A stretch of 64,000 bases of DNA, taken from positions 57,560 through 121,559 of the forward strand of contig VAWN01000030.1 of the NCBI GenBank assembly GCA_005885555.1. Reading direction: 5' to 3'. The translations under genes and the position numbers were made by a program. This DNA is from Actinomycetota bacterium. Lineage in GTDB: Bacteria > Actinomycetota > Actinomycetes > Mycobacteriales > Micromonosporaceae. The notes beneath the pieces are model-generated. The model was given only the letters and a program-made list of their open reading frames with translations, ran no database searches and was not told the DNA's origin. This document shows, in pieces, positions 40,547 to 49,261 of the stretch; positions within the stretch are counted from its first letter, which is position 1, and each line of letters begins with the position of its first letter.

Positions 40547-41725
40547 ATGGCGACCGTCCCCGGCCCCGCCGACATCTGCGTGACGGGCATGGCGTGGACG
40601 ACCCCGCTCGGCGACACGCTCGACGGCGTCTGGCAGCGCCTGCTCGCCGGTGACCACGGGCTGCGGGACACGCCGTCGCCGTACCCGCTGCGCACCACGC
40701 TGGCGGCGACCGTCCCGCGGCAATCCCCGGCCACGCGGCAATCCCCGGCCACGCAACAATCCCCGGCCACGCAACGGCAACTGGACCTCGGCGTGCAGAC
40801 GCTGTCCGCCGCGTTCGACTGCGCCGGACTGGATCCGGGCGAGCCGAGCGCGCGGTTGGTGTGCGGTACGAGCTATGGACCCTTCCTTGATGAACCCGCC
40901 GGCTCCTGCGACGACTGGGCCGTCGAGACCGCGCGGCGGGTCGGGCATCCGCACCGGCCGGTCTGCGTCAGTACCGCATGCTCCGCCGGTTCCGACGCCA
41001 TCCTCGTCGGCGCCGAACTGATCCGCTGCGGCAGCACCGAGGTGTGCGTGGCCGGCGGCGTGGACGTGGTGACACAGGCCAAGCGGCTCGGGCATTCCGC
41101 GCTGGGCACGATGAGCGAGGACCGGCTGCGCGCGTTCGACGCGCGGCACGACGGCATGGTACCCGGCGAGGGCGCGGCGTTCCTGGTACTGGAATCCGCG
41201 CGTTCGGCCCGGGAGCGCGGCGCGCCGGTGTACGCGATCCTGCGCGGCACCGGTTCGTCGAACGACGCGACCGGGCTGACCAACCCCGACCCGTCCGGCG
41301 ACAGCGTCACCCTCGCGGTGCGGCGGTGCCTGGCCTCCGGTGGGTCCACTGTGGACCGGGTGGCGGTGGTGAGCGCGCACGCCACCGGCACCCCGGTCAA
41401 CGACGCGGTGGAGAGCGCGAGCCTGGCCCGGCTGTTCGGTGCGGGCGCCGCGGCGCCGGTCGTCTTCGCCACCAAGGGCGCGCTGGGGCACAGTCTCGGC
41501 GCGACCGGTGCCATCGAAGCCGTCGCGCTGATCCTGGCCCTGCGCGACGGTCGGATACCGCCGGTGTACGGGTTGGACACGCCGATGCCGGGTTTCCCGC
41601 TGCCGTTGGCCGCCGGTGCGCCCAGACACTTCTCCGGGGACGCCGGCATCAGCCTCACCATCGGGTTCGGCGGCTTCAACACGTGTCTGCTCTTCGAGAG
41701 GATCGACGGTGACCCGGGGCGGTAA
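40547..41725 (+). CDS. Discrete beta-ketoacyl synthase (FabF-like)
   Basis: A 392-residue KS 2 bp after the ACP gene. The catalytic triad is complete: Cys145 (VCVSTACSAGSD), the first His (SAHATGTPVND) and the second His (GALGHSLGATGA). An insertion of three RQSPAT-type repeats (residues 58-77) sits in the N-terminal region, encoded by an 18-bp tandem repeat. With the truncated KS-like protein encoded next, it may form a KS/chain-length-factor type pair. Confidence 0.92.
   Translation: MATVPGPADICVTGMAWTTPLGDTLDGVWQRLLAGDHGLRDTPSPYPLRTTLAATVPRQSPATRQSPATQQSPATQRQLDLGVQTLSAAFDCAGLDPGEPSARLVCGTSYGPFLDEPAGSCDDWAVETARRVGHPHRPVCVSTACSAGSDAILVGAELIRCGSTEVCVAGGVDVVTQAKRLGHSALGTMSEDRLRAFDARHDGMVPGEGAAFLVLESARSARERGAPVYAILRGTGSSNDATGLTNPDPSGDSVTLAVRRCLASGGSTVDRVAVVSAHATGTPVNDAVESASLARLFGAGAAAPVVFATKGALGHSLGATGAIEAVALILALRDGRIPPVYGLDTPMPGFPLPLAAGAPRHFSGDAGISLTIGFGGFNTCLLFERIDGDPGR
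40727..40780. repeat. 18-bp tandem repeat, three copies, in-frame
   Basis: Copies at 40727-40744 and 40745-40762 are identical; the third (40763-40780) has two changes. It encodes a six-residue Pro/Ala/Gln unit inside the KS. Confidence 0.92.
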
Positions 41726-42293
41726 CGGAAACGGTCTCACCGTCATCGCCGACGGTACGGTGGCGGCCGCGGATCCGCGGCGGTACTCGCGCAACGCACC
41801 GTCGTTCTACGCCGACCCGGCCGGCTGGCTCGTCGCCGCGGCGGTACAGGAGGCGTTCGACGGATGCGCCGGGGAACCGTTGTCGGTACCCGACGAGGTC
41901 GGTGTGGTCGCGGTGAGCGCGGCGTGTACGGCGCACACGATGGGGGCGATCGCAACCAGCGCCCGCGACGGGCTCGTCTCGCCGCTGCGGTTCGCCGGTG
42001 CCAGCCCGGGAATCCTGGCCGGCCTCGCGTGCATCCGGTGGAAGCTGCGCGGACCCACGCTCACGCTCGCGATGGATCCGGTCGCCGGGCTGGACGTCGC
42101 CGCGACCGTCGCCGGTGGATGGCTGCGCGACGGGCAGGCACGGTACGTCCTCGTCGCCGCCTACACCGTCGAGGACGACCAGCACGTGGCGCGCTGCGCG
42201 GTCACCCGTAGCCGGCGCACCGGCGAACCCGACGGACGGCCGCGCATCCGTGCGCTCGTGGCCGGTCCGGTACCCGTGGCCGCAGGTCGGTAG
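41709..42293 (+). CDS. Truncated ketosynthase-like protein without active-site Cys
   Basis: GTG 41709 overlaps the KS gene end by 17 bp; the product has 194 residues. It aligns only with the N-terminal half of KS folds: EVGVVAVSAACTAHTMGAIA, LVSPLRFAGASPGILAGLACI, then GPTLTLAMDPVAGLDVAATVAGGWL, where a KS would have the TACS-type cysteine but this has DPVAG. It ends before the His motifs. Such half-length KS-like proteins pair with a full KS in some clusters (coronafacic acid-type, type II PKS), perhaps as a chain-length-factor-like partner. Confidence 0.75.
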   Translation: MTRGGNGNGLTVIADGTVAAADPRRYSRNAPSFYADPAGWLVAAAVQEAFDGCAGEPLSVPDEVGVVAVSAACTAHTMGAIATSARDGLVSPLRFAGASPGILAGLACIRWKLRGPTLTLAMDPVAGLDVAATVAGGWLRDGQARYVLVAAYTVEDDQHVARCAVTRSRRTGEPDGRPRIRALVAGPVPVAAGR

Positions 42294-42295
42294 CC

Positions 42296-43687
42296 GTGGC
42301 CGGCGACGGGTACCCGCTGCCGTTCGGGTACGGCGACGTGGCGCGGTTCCTGACCGGCGTCGTCGACCTCAACCGGGCGGGCGGGGCGGGCTTCGACGAC
42401 GTGGCCGGCGATGTCGCCCGGCTCGGCCTGCCGGCGGGTACCCCGGTGCTCGTCTGCCTGTCCAACGGCCGCCGGCTGCTCGACATGTACTTCGCGGTGC
42501 TGCTGGCCGGCGGGGTACCGCTGACCGTGTCGCCGGCGACGAGCTCCGCCCGGATCGCCGCGCTGGCAACGGAAGTGGGAGCCGGTGCGGTCGTCGCCGC
42601 CCGGCCGGACCCGGCACGGTACGGCGGCGAGACGGTGGTCGCCGTGGGCGACGCGCAGGCCGTGGTGCTTCCGGCGCGGTACCGGCGCACCGGGGTCGCG
42701 GGTACCGTCCTGATGTCCACCTCCGGCACCTCCGGACTGTTCAGCGCGTGCCTGCACCGGGCGGACTCGCTGGTGCGCAACGCGCGGCGGCACGCCGACG
42801 CGGTCGGCCTCACCGGGCGGGACACCGTGCTGGTCAACCTTCCGCTGTTCTACTCGTACGCGATCGTCGCGCAGGCGTTGGCCGCGCTGGTGACCGGCGC
42901 CCGGCTGGTCGTGTCGGGGCCGCCGTTCTCCCCGGAGGCGTACGAGGCCGCCGTCGGGCGGTACGCGGTGACCAGCTCGTCGCTCACGCCGACGATCGCG
43001 CGGCTGTTGCTCGCACAGGGCACGCGGCTGCCGGTGGGGCTGCGGATGCTGACCGTCGGCGGCGACCGGATCGCACCGGAACACGTGACCCGGCTCCGGT
43101 CGGCCAACCCGGACGTGGAGCTCTACGTCACCTACGGGCTGACCGAGGCCGGGCCGCGGGTGTCGACGCTCGCCGCGCACCGCGAGCCGCCGGGTCGGCA
43201 CGGCTCCGTCGGGGTACCGCTGGACGGCGTCACGGTGTCGCTGCGCGGCGCACCGCCGGACGGTACCGCGGCGGAACTGCTCGTCAGCGCCGATACCGTG
43301 ATGCTCGCGAAGGTGGGTACCCGGCAGGCCGGGCGCACGCTCGTCGCGCCCGGCGTCGTCGCGACCGGCGACCTGTTCCGCATCGACGACGGGTACCTGT
43401 TCTTCGAGGGCCGGCTGTCGGACTTCGTGGTCGTCCGCGGCGAGAAGGTGTCGCTGCATGCGGTGCGCCAGTTCGTCCAGTCGCTGCCCGATGTCGTGCG
43501 GTGCAGCACGCACGTCGGCGAGGATGCCGCCGGTACCACGCACTTCGACCTGGAGGTCGGCGTGACCGGCGGCACAGACGTTGCGCGGCAACGGATCCGG
43601 CGCGCGGTGGACCGGTTCCTCCTGGCCGGCGAACGGCCCCGGGACATCACCGTGCACGAGGCCGACCTGGCGGTGTTCCAGAAGTAG
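42296..43687 (+). CDS. AMP-forming acyl-CoA/ACP synthetase
   Basis: A 463-residue ANL-family enzyme starting at GTG 42296, 2 bp after the previous stop. The ATP-binding P-loop reads VLMSTSGTSGLFSACL, with Ala where most family members have Lys; A5 reads YVTYGLTEAGP and A7 VVATGDLFRIDDGYLFFEGRLSDFV. The C-terminal lysine region (ERPRDITVHEADLAVFQK) is kept. It probably activates a carboxylic acid and loads it on the ACP encoded at the start of this operon. Substrate unknown. Confidence 0.88.
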   Translation: MAGDGYPLPFGYGDVARFLTGVVDLNRAGGAGFDDVAGDVARLGLPAGTPVLVCLSNGRRLLDMYFAVLLAGGVPLTVSPATSSARIAALATEVGAGAVVAARPDPARYGGETVVAVGDAQAVVLPARYRRTGVAGTVLMSTSGTSGLFSACLHRADSLVRNARRHADAVGLTGRDTVLVNLPLFYSYAIVAQALAALVTGARLVVSGPPFSPEAYEAAVGRYAVTSSSLTPTIARLLLAQGTRLPVGLRMLTVGGDRIAPEHVTRLRSANPDVELYVTYGLTEAGPRVSTLAAHREPPGRHGSVGVPLDGVTVSLRGAPPDGTAAELLVSADTVMLAKVGTRQAGRTLVAPGVVATGDLFRIDDGYLFFEGRLSDFVVVRGEKVSLHAVRQFVQSLPDVVRCSTHVGEDAAGTTHFDLEVGVTGGTDVARQRIRRAVDRFLLAGERPRDITVHEADLAVFQK

Positions 43688-43693
43688 TAACGG

Positions 43694-45010
43694 TTACCGC
43701 ATGCTCAGGATGGCGAGCTCGTCGGCCCGCAACCGCTCCTCGGCGTTGTGCTCCACCCGGGCCATCGCCCAGCGCAGCATCGGCGGCGCGGTGACCGACG
43801 TGATGACCGCGATCAGTACCACGATCGTGTATGTCGCCGTGGTGAGGATGCCCAGGCGCAGTCCCACGGATGCCACGACCACCTCGACGACACCGCGCGA
43901 GTTGAGCCCGGCGCCCAGGGCGAGGCCCTCCCAGTGGCTCAGCCGGCTCAGCCGCGCGCCCGCGTACCCGCCGGCGAACTTGCCCACGATGGCCAGCAGC
44001 AGGATCACCAGGCCGGCGAGCAGCACAGCGGGGTGGCCCAGCGCGCCGAGGTCGACCCGCAGGCCCGCGCTGGCAAGGAAAAGCGGCGCCAGCACGGACA
44101 TCGTGACGGTGCGCAGCGGCGCCAGCCGCTTCTGGTCCTCCGGCCGCGCGGCGGTGAGCAGTACGCCGGCGACGAAGCCACCGAACACGGCCTCCAGTCC
44201 CAACGCCTGGCTCGCCGCCGCGCCCAGCAGGACCACGACGGCCGCGGCCGCGCAGACAGGCCCGTCCTCGGCGGACCGGCCTGCCGCGCGGATCGCCAGG
44301 CGTACCAACGGCCGCCCGACGATCGCGGCCAGTACGGCGAAGCCGACGAGGTACCCCGCGGACAGCGCGATCCGTTCCGGGCGCAGGCTCGTCACCGCCA
44401 TGGTGGAGACCATGGCCAGCAACAGCCAGCCGACGGCGTCCTCGATGGAGGCCGCCGCGAGGGTGAGCTGTCCGACGTCGCGGTGCAGCAGGTTCATGTC
44501 CGCCAGGGTCTTGGCGATGACCGGGATCGCGCTCACGCCCAACGCCACGCCGAGGAACAACGCGAACGTCGGCCGGCTCGCGCCGTTGCCCAGCAACGCC
44601 ACGGGTACCAGGTAACCGGCTGCCACGCCGAGTCCCAGCGGCACGATCAGGCCGCCCAGGCTGACCCGCGCGACGACACCACCGCGGCGGCGCAGCATCT
44701 TGACATCCAGGTGCGCACCGGCGATCCCGACGAGAAGCAGCACCGCGAACTGGCTCACCGCATCGAGCAGGTGTACCTGGTCGGCGCGCGCGGGAAGCAG
44801 CCAGCCGGACACGCCCGGCGCGACGCGGCCGAAGACCGACGGGCCGAGCAGCACTCCGGTGGCCAGCTCACCGACCACCGCGGGCAGTCCCAGCCGCCGG
44901 GCCAGCCGGCCCAGGCACAGCGCCAGCAGCAACAGGACACTCAACTGCAACAGGAAAAGCAACACCTGGTGCGCGCTGAGTGCGGATACCGGTGTCAGCG
45001 CCAGTGTCAT
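43694..45010 (-). CDS. CPA2-family cation/proton antiporter
   Basis: A 438-residue membrane protein with about twelve hydrophobic segments and no C-terminal NAD-binding domain. LGRLARRLGLPAVVGELATGVLLGPSVFG is the standard N-terminal signature, ASIEDAVGWLL holds the transport Asp, and LGAGLNSRGVVEVVVASVG closes the core. Similar antiporters lie in several polyketide and enediyne clusters, where they may help export or pH control, but a purely housekeeping role is as likely. Confidence 0.92.
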   Translation of the reverse strand: MTLALTPVSALSAHQVLLFLLQLSVLLLLALCLGRLARRLGLPAVVGELATGVLLGPSVFGRVAPGVSGWLLPARADQVHLLDAVSQFAVLLLVGIAGAHLDVKMLRRRGGVVARVSLGGLIVPLGLGVAAGYLVPVALLGNGASRPTFALFLGVALGVSAIPVIAKTLADMNLLHRDVGQLTLAAASIEDAVGWLLLAMVSTMAVTSLRPERIALSAGYLVGFAVLAAIVGRPLVRLAIRAAGRSAEDGPVCAAAAVVVLLGAAASQALGLEAVFGGFVAGVLLTAARPEDQKRLAPLRTVTMSVLAPLFLASAGLRVDLGALGHPAVLLAGLVILLLAIVGKFAGGYAGARLSRLSHWEGLALGAGLNSRGVVEVVVASVGLRLGILTTATYTIVVLIAVITSVTAPPMLRWAMARVEHNAEERLRADELAILSMR

Positions 45011-45139
45011 GCTGACAGTCTGTGGTGTATGTGGCCGCGCGCCTGCTCAACACTGGGCAGTACCCGGGATCCGGGCGTCGCTACCGTCGGGCGCGGCCGA
45101 CCTGAGGTAGCCGCCGGCCGACGACGCGGGGAGGCAGTC

Positions 45140-45823
45140 ATGCCGATCGCACACGCGCCGGGCGGTGGGGCCCGGTCCGCACCTGTCGTGCTCGGCCGGC
45201 GGCACGTGCTGGTGGCCGAGGGTACCGACGAGTCGGGTACCCCGGCGCTGGCGGTGTGGCAGGCCGACGCGGCCGGGCGGCCGCTGGCCGGTTGGGTGTT
45301 CCCGACCCGGAAGGCTTACGGCGAAAGGGAAACCGCGCAGCGCCTGCTCGCCGCGGCGGCGACGGGTGCGCTCGTCGGTGCCCGCGAGGCGAACGGCCGC
45401 TGCGGGGCTGTCGGGGTACTGGATGCGCTGTCCCGCTCGACGGGTGTACCGGGCAACCATGCCGGGCGGGCGCTCGTCGAGGTGACCCGGGTCGTCGCGG
45501 AAATCTGCGGGTACGAGCGGCGGTACGCGTCGGCCGTCCCGGACTGGCGACCGCTGCGGCCACGGTACCCCGGGCTGCGGTACCCCGGGCTGCGGTACCC
45601 CGGCCCGGCGGCGCCTGGCGACGTGGTGAGCGAGGTGCTCGCCGTGGCCGGACAACTGCGCACCTGTGCGGTGCTGTGGCAGCGGTTGGAGGAGGCCCGC
45701 TGCCGGTACCCCGGGTTGCGCGAACGGTTCGGACCGGTACGGCCGCTGCCGCCGCACTGGCAACGCCTGCTGGACGTCGCCGGACAGCGCCGGCTCGTCG
45801 GCGGTACCGGCTGGGCGCGCTGA
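45140..45823 (+). CDS. Hypothetical protein (possibly DUF6218-like)
   Basis: A 227-residue soluble protein, ATG 45140 with GGGGAGG before it. The N-terminus PVVLGRRHVLVAEGTDES and ALAVWQADAAGRPLAGWVF looks like a small beta domain; the middle (RALVEVTRVVAEICGYERRY) and the C-terminus (PHWQRLLDVAGQRR) are helical. A 15-bp tandem repeat gives RYPGL repeats in between. I do not recognise the family with certainty; DUF6218 is a guess. It is divergent from the antiporter. Confidence 0.6.
   Translation: MPIAHAPGGGARSAPVVLGRRHVLVAEGTDESGTPALAVWQADAAGRPLAGWVFPTRKAYGERETAQRLLAAAATGALVGAREANGRCGAVGVLDALSRSTGVPGNHAGRALVEVTRVVAEICGYERRYASAVPDWRPLRPRYPGLRYPGLRYPGPAAPGDVVSEVLAVAGQLRTCAVLWQRLEEARCRYPGLRERFGPVRPLPPHWQRLLDVAGQRRLVGGTGWAR
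45563..45603. repeat. 15-bp tandem repeat containing GGTACC, in-frame
   Basis: Two full copies (45563-45577, 45578-45592) and most of a third encode RYPGL units. Each contains the hexamer GGTACC that is enriched throughout the window. Confidence 0.92.
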
Positions 45824-45873
45824 ACCCACGCCCAGCCGGCGCGTACCAGCCGGCCCGGATCAGCCGGCCCGGA

Positions 45874-46608
45874 TCAGGCCGCGGCAGCGGCCCGGCCGGG
45901 CAGCGCGGGAGCCTGGTAGCCCGCGGGCGCCTGGTAACCGCGGGCGATGAAGTCGTCCAGCCGCGTCTCGTTGACCACCAGGAAGCAGTCCCGGGCGCGG
46001 GCCACCAGACCGGCGTCGCGGAAACGTTTGAGGAAGAAGCCGATGCGTGACCGGGTGGTGCCCACCATGCCGGACAGCTCCTCCTGGGTGATCCGCTCCT
46101 CGATGCGCAGCAGGTGCGCGTCGCGCTTGCCCAACTTGCGCGCCAGGTGCAGGAGTATCGCGGCGAGCCGGTACTCGCTGTCGGCGGTGACCAGGTCGGT
46201 GATGAGCTGCTGCTGTTCGGACAGCCGGCACGCCAGATACCGCACGAACTCCTCGCGCAGTCCCACGTCGTCGAGCGTGGCGACCACCTTCGCGGCCGGG
46301 ATGCGCCGCATCACCGCGCGGGTCATCGCGATCATCGTCTCGGTACGCGTACCCCCCGCAAGGCACAGCTCGCCGAACACGTCGCCGACGGTGTAGATGC
46401 CGAGCAGGCACTCCTTGCCGTCCCGGGACGGCGCCACCGCCTTGACCTGGCCCTGGTCGACCAGGTAGATGCTGCGGTCGCCGGCCATGCAGCCGTACAC
46501 GACGTCCCGGCGGGCAACCTCCACAGTGGACGCCGCGAGCAGCCGGCTGTGGATGAGCCGGTTGAGGTTCTCGCCGAACGTGGCCGGCGACCACGCCGCG
46601 GCGGTCAT
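45874..46608 (-). CDS. Crp/Fnr-family transcriptional regulator
   Basis: A 244-residue protein from ATG 46608 (GGGAG five bases before; GTG 46614 is the alternative). The cyclic-nucleotide-binding barrel covers residues 20-125 (SIYLVDQGQVKAVAPSRDGKECLLGIYTVGDVFGELCLAG), and the winged helix 160-225 (RITQEELSGMVGTTRSRIGFFLKRF). The ligand pocket ends GELCLAGGTRTETM, where E. coli CRP has GELGL..RSA, so cAMP binding is uncertain. The tail holds a YQAPA duplication. It may control the surrounding biosynthetic genes. Confidence 0.9.
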   Translation of the reverse strand: MTAAAWSPATFGENLNRLIHSRLLAASTVEVARRDVVYGCMAGDRSIYLVDQGQVKAVAPSRDGKECLLGIYTVGDVFGELCLAGGTRTETMIAMTRAVMRRIPAAKVVATLDDVGLREEFVRYLACRLSEQQQLITDLVTADSEYRLAAILLHLARKLGKRDAHLLRIEERITQEELSGMVGTTRSRIGFFLKRFRDAGLVARARDCFLVVNETRLDDFIARGYQAPAGYQAPALPGRAAAAA

Positions 46609-46660
46609 TGACACTCCCGCGGTAACCGGACCGTACAGCCGGATTCGCGTCGCGTGTTGT

Positions 46661-46966
46661 TCACCATTCCGTCTCCTCCATCGACAACTGATCCTCGGCC
46701 CAGATGTGCAGGCTGACGAAGCGCATGTGCCGCAACTGCGCGCTCACGCCCAGGCCGATCGTCCTGGCCAGTTCTCTCGCGTCGTCCGCCCGCGCCGCAG
46801 CGACGAAGGCGACCATGTACATCTGTGTGCCGAGACGCTTGACCCGCAGGTGCTCGATGCGCGCCCCGGGATGGCGGCCGTTGTGCCGGGCGCTTTCCGC
46901 CGCCGCTTCGACTGAGGGTGCGATGCTGCCCTCATCGAGGGCGAAACACAGCTCGACCGCATACAT
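46661..46966 (-). CDS. Small hypothetical protein
   Basis: A 101-residue protein starting MYAVELCFALDEGS and ending SMEETEW. Alternating beta and alpha segments (AVELCFAL, SVEAAAESARHN, MYMVAFVAAAR, DARELARTIGL, RFVSLHIWAED) suggest a two-ligand or ferredoxin-like fold. I do not recognise the family. It lies 52 bp upstream of the Crp/Fnr gene on the same strand and is probably cotranscribed with it. Confidence 0.65.
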   Translation of the reverse strand: MYAVELCFALDEGSIAPSVEAAAESARHNGRHPGARIEHLRVKRLGTQMYMVAFVAAARADDARELARTIGLGVSAQLRHMRFVSLHIWAEDQLSMEETEW

Positions 46967-47427
46967 CGCCGATCAGTCCGCTGCGCCGATTCGGCGGTAC
47001 CCCCACTCGAATCCCCCGTCTCCTCCGTGCGCGGCACACCTTGGTACGACAGACATGAGGCCCCCGATCCCCGACGCTTTCGAACCGGTCCGGTAAGGCC
47101 CGGTCACCACCCCCGGCCCGAGCCACTTCCGATGGTGCATCGGAATATCCGCGCAAGCATGGTGCAGGAGTTGCCATGACAGTTCGCTGCCAATCCGACC
47201 CGCGGGTTTGTCGGGCAGCCGACCGCGCACCGGTCACCGCGAGTGAGCGCAGCGGCCGAACCAAGCGGATGACCCCGGGGGAACCAAAAATACGACGCCG
47301 GACGTCCCCGTCCGGACAGACGGTGGCACGATCGCTCTATGTTGGAGGTGGCGCGGAACGGTTAGCATCCGAAAGCGTTGACGGCAGCGGGCCGGCTGCA
47401 GGGCGTGCGACCTGGGGGGGTGCTCAC
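46967..47427. promoter_or_regulatory. Long upstream region of the HTH regulator gene
   Basis: About 460 bp between divergent genes. The regulator frame is open to 47176, but this stretch lacks typical coding character and the GTG at 47428 has a better ribosome site. A small perfect hairpin, CCGGACG / CGTCCGG with TCCC loop, lies at 47298-47315. No other gene is evident. Confidence 0.45.
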
Positions 47428-48498
47428 GTGAGGCCACCATCGTCGACGGAGCCGGAGACGACGGCGGGGACGGGCCGCACGAGCCACGAAGCACTGGACG
47501 ACGAACGGCTGGCGGCCGCCTACCTGCTGCTGATCGACCAGCCGGGGCTGGACCTCGAAGAGTTCGCGGCCCGGCTGGGCTGCTGCGAGGCCACGGTACG
47601 GCGCGTCTTCGACCGGCTCACCGACCTCGCGCTGCTCTATCAGACCGCCGAGGAATCGGAACTGGTACCGGTCAGCCCGCTCGCGGCCATGCACCAGTTG
47701 ATTTCGCGGGAACAAACACTACTCAAACAACGGCAGACCTTCCTGCAGCGCAGCGCCGACACGTTCTCGTCCATCCTGTCGAAGTACGGCGGAAACCCCG
47801 ACGCGACCGGTGCCGTCACCTTGGCCGAACACCTGCCGGACCTGCCGGCGGTCCGCCGCCGGTTGCAGGAGTTGGCGATGTCGGCCCGGGAGAGCGTGCT
47901 GGCGTTCAGCCCGACCGCGGCGAGCCCGGCCGCCAGCCGCATCGCCAGCCGGCCACTCGACCTCGGTGCCCTGCGGCGCGGTGTCCGCATGCGGACGATC
48001 TGTCTGGACGGGATCGTGGTCGAACCCGATGCGATGGCCTACGCGCACGAGCTGACCGCGTCCGGCGCCGAGCTACGACTGGTCTCGCGGCTGCCGATGC
48101 GCATGATCATTATTGACGGCACCGTGGCGGTGGTACCGCAGAACCCGCGCCATGCGGCCGACGGCGCCTACGTCTTCCGGCACGAGTCCGTCGTGCTCGC
48201 GTTACTGGCACTCTTCGAGTCCTACTGGGAACAGGGCCGGCCGCTGCTGGCCGACGAAGCACCGCGCGGCTGCAACAACCATTTCGAGCGGGCGGTGCTG
48301 CGGATGCTCGCCACCGGCGCGAAAGACGACGCGGTGGCCCGGCAGCTGGGTACCTCGGTGCGCACCATCCGGCGCATCGTCGCCGATCTGATGACCCGGG
48401 CGGACGTCAGCTCCCGGTTCGCCCTGGGCGTGTACGCCGCGAAGCACAACTGGACCGAGTCCCGACCCGCGCCGGTCGTTACCGCAGAGCCCGGGTGA
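47428..48498 (+). CDS. HTH regulator: TrmB-like and LuxR-type DNA-binding domains
   Basis: From GTG 47428 (GGGGGGTG before it) a 356-residue protein. Residues 25-80 form an N-terminal winged helix (AAYLLLIDQPGLDLEEFAARLGCCEATVRRVFDRL). A central domain (ESVLAFSPTAASPAASRI, RTICLDGIVVEPDAMAYAHEL, MIIIDGTVAVVP) resembles the phospholipase-D-like sensor domain of TrmB-type regulators. Residues 290-345 form a LuxR-type HTH (VLRMLATGAKDDAVARQLGTSVRTIRRIVADLM). This class of pathway-linked regulator is common in streptomycete clusters. It overlaps the convergent thioesterase gene by 20 bp, so it probably belongs to the cluster. Confidence 0.88.
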   Translation: MRPPSSTEPETTAGTGRTSHEALDDERLAAAYLLLIDQPGLDLEEFAARLGCCEATVRRVFDRLTDLALLYQTAEESELVPVSPLAAMHQLISREQTLLKQRQTFLQRSADTFSSILSKYGGNPDATGAVTLAEHLPDLPAVRRRLQELAMSARESVLAFSPTAASPAASRIASRPLDLGALRRGVRMRTICLDGIVVEPDAMAYAHELTASGAELRLVSRLPMRMIIIDGTVAVVPQNPRHAADGAYVFRHESVVLALLALFESYWEQGRPLLADEAPRGCNNHFERAVLRMLATGAKDDAVARQLGTSVRTIRRIVADLMTRADVSSRFALGVYAAKHNWTESRPAPVVTAEPG

Positions 48499-49261
48499 GA
48501 TCCTGCTGCAGCGCGGTGGAAACGTCCGGCCGCTCGCCCTTGAGATAGAAGTGGTCGCCGGGAAAGACCCGCATGGTGAACTCACCGGTCGTCTCCCGGT
48601 GCCAGCCGAGCAGTTCCGGCCGGTCCACCTCCGGATCGTCGGCGCCCATGTAGGCCGCGACCGGGCAGTCCAGACCCGGGCCGGGCAGCGGCCGGTAGTA
48701 CTCGTTGAGCTCGAAGTCGCAGCGCAGCGTCGGCAGCAGCAGGCGGACCAGTTCCGGCGCGTCGAGCACCTCCGGCGGCGTACCGCCGAGCCCACCCAGC
48801 GCGGTGAGGAACTCGGCGTCGGGCAGCGTGCAGAACAGCCGGCGGGTGGTCGGCAGGTGCGGTGCCCGGCGCCCGGAAACCAGCAGCAGCGCCGGCGCCC
48901 GGCCGGGACCGGCCGACAGCCGCCGCGCGACCTCGTAGGCGAGCACCGCGCCGAGGCTGTGCCCGAACAGGACGTACGGCCGGTCGAGGTACGGCCGCAG
49001 CGCCGCGCACAACGGATCCAGCACCTGCTCGACCCGCCGGTACGGCAGCTCCCGTACCCGCGACTCGCGGCCCGGCAGGACCACCGGTCGCACGTCGACG
49101 CCCGGTGCCAGCAGCCGCCGCCACGGCCGGAAGAAGACCGCTCCGCCGCCCGCGTGCGGGAAGCAGAACAGCCGCGCGGTGGCGTGCTCGGTGGACACGC
49201 CGGCGTCCCCGCCCAGCCATCGGGTGGCCTCGGCGGGCGGCGCGACCGGCAGGTAGGTCAC
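48479..49261 (-). CDS. Type II (editing) thioesterase
   Basis: A 260-residue alpha/beta hydrolase of the PKS/NRPS-associated TEII family: LFCFPHAGGGAVFFRPW near the N-terminus, VLFGHSLGAVLAYEVAR with the catalytic Ser, PVAAYMGADDPEV with Asp, and FPGDHFYLKG with His. TEIIs remove stalled acyl groups from carrier domains. GTG 49261 overlaps the KS stop by 4 bp, so it is the last gene of the PKS-HCS-ACP-KS operon. Confidence 0.92.
   Translation of the reverse strand: MTYLPVAPPAEATRWLGGDAGVSTEHATARLFCFPHAGGGAVFFRPWRRLLAPGVDVRPVVLPGRESRVRELPYRRVEQVLDPLCAALRPYLDRPYVLFGHSLGAVLAYEVARRLSAGPGRAPALLLVSGRRAPHLPTTRRLFCTLPDAEFLTALGGLGGTPPEVLDAPELVRLLLPTLRCDFELNEYYRPLPGPGLDCPVAAYMGADDPEVDRPELLGWHRETTGEFTMRVFPGDHFYLKGERPDVSTALQQDLTRALR

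Noticed and set aside
47176..47427. N-terminal extension of the HTH regulator from 47176
   Set aside because: The extra 84 residues lack any domain and the GTG at 47428 has a G-rich ribosome site at proper distance.
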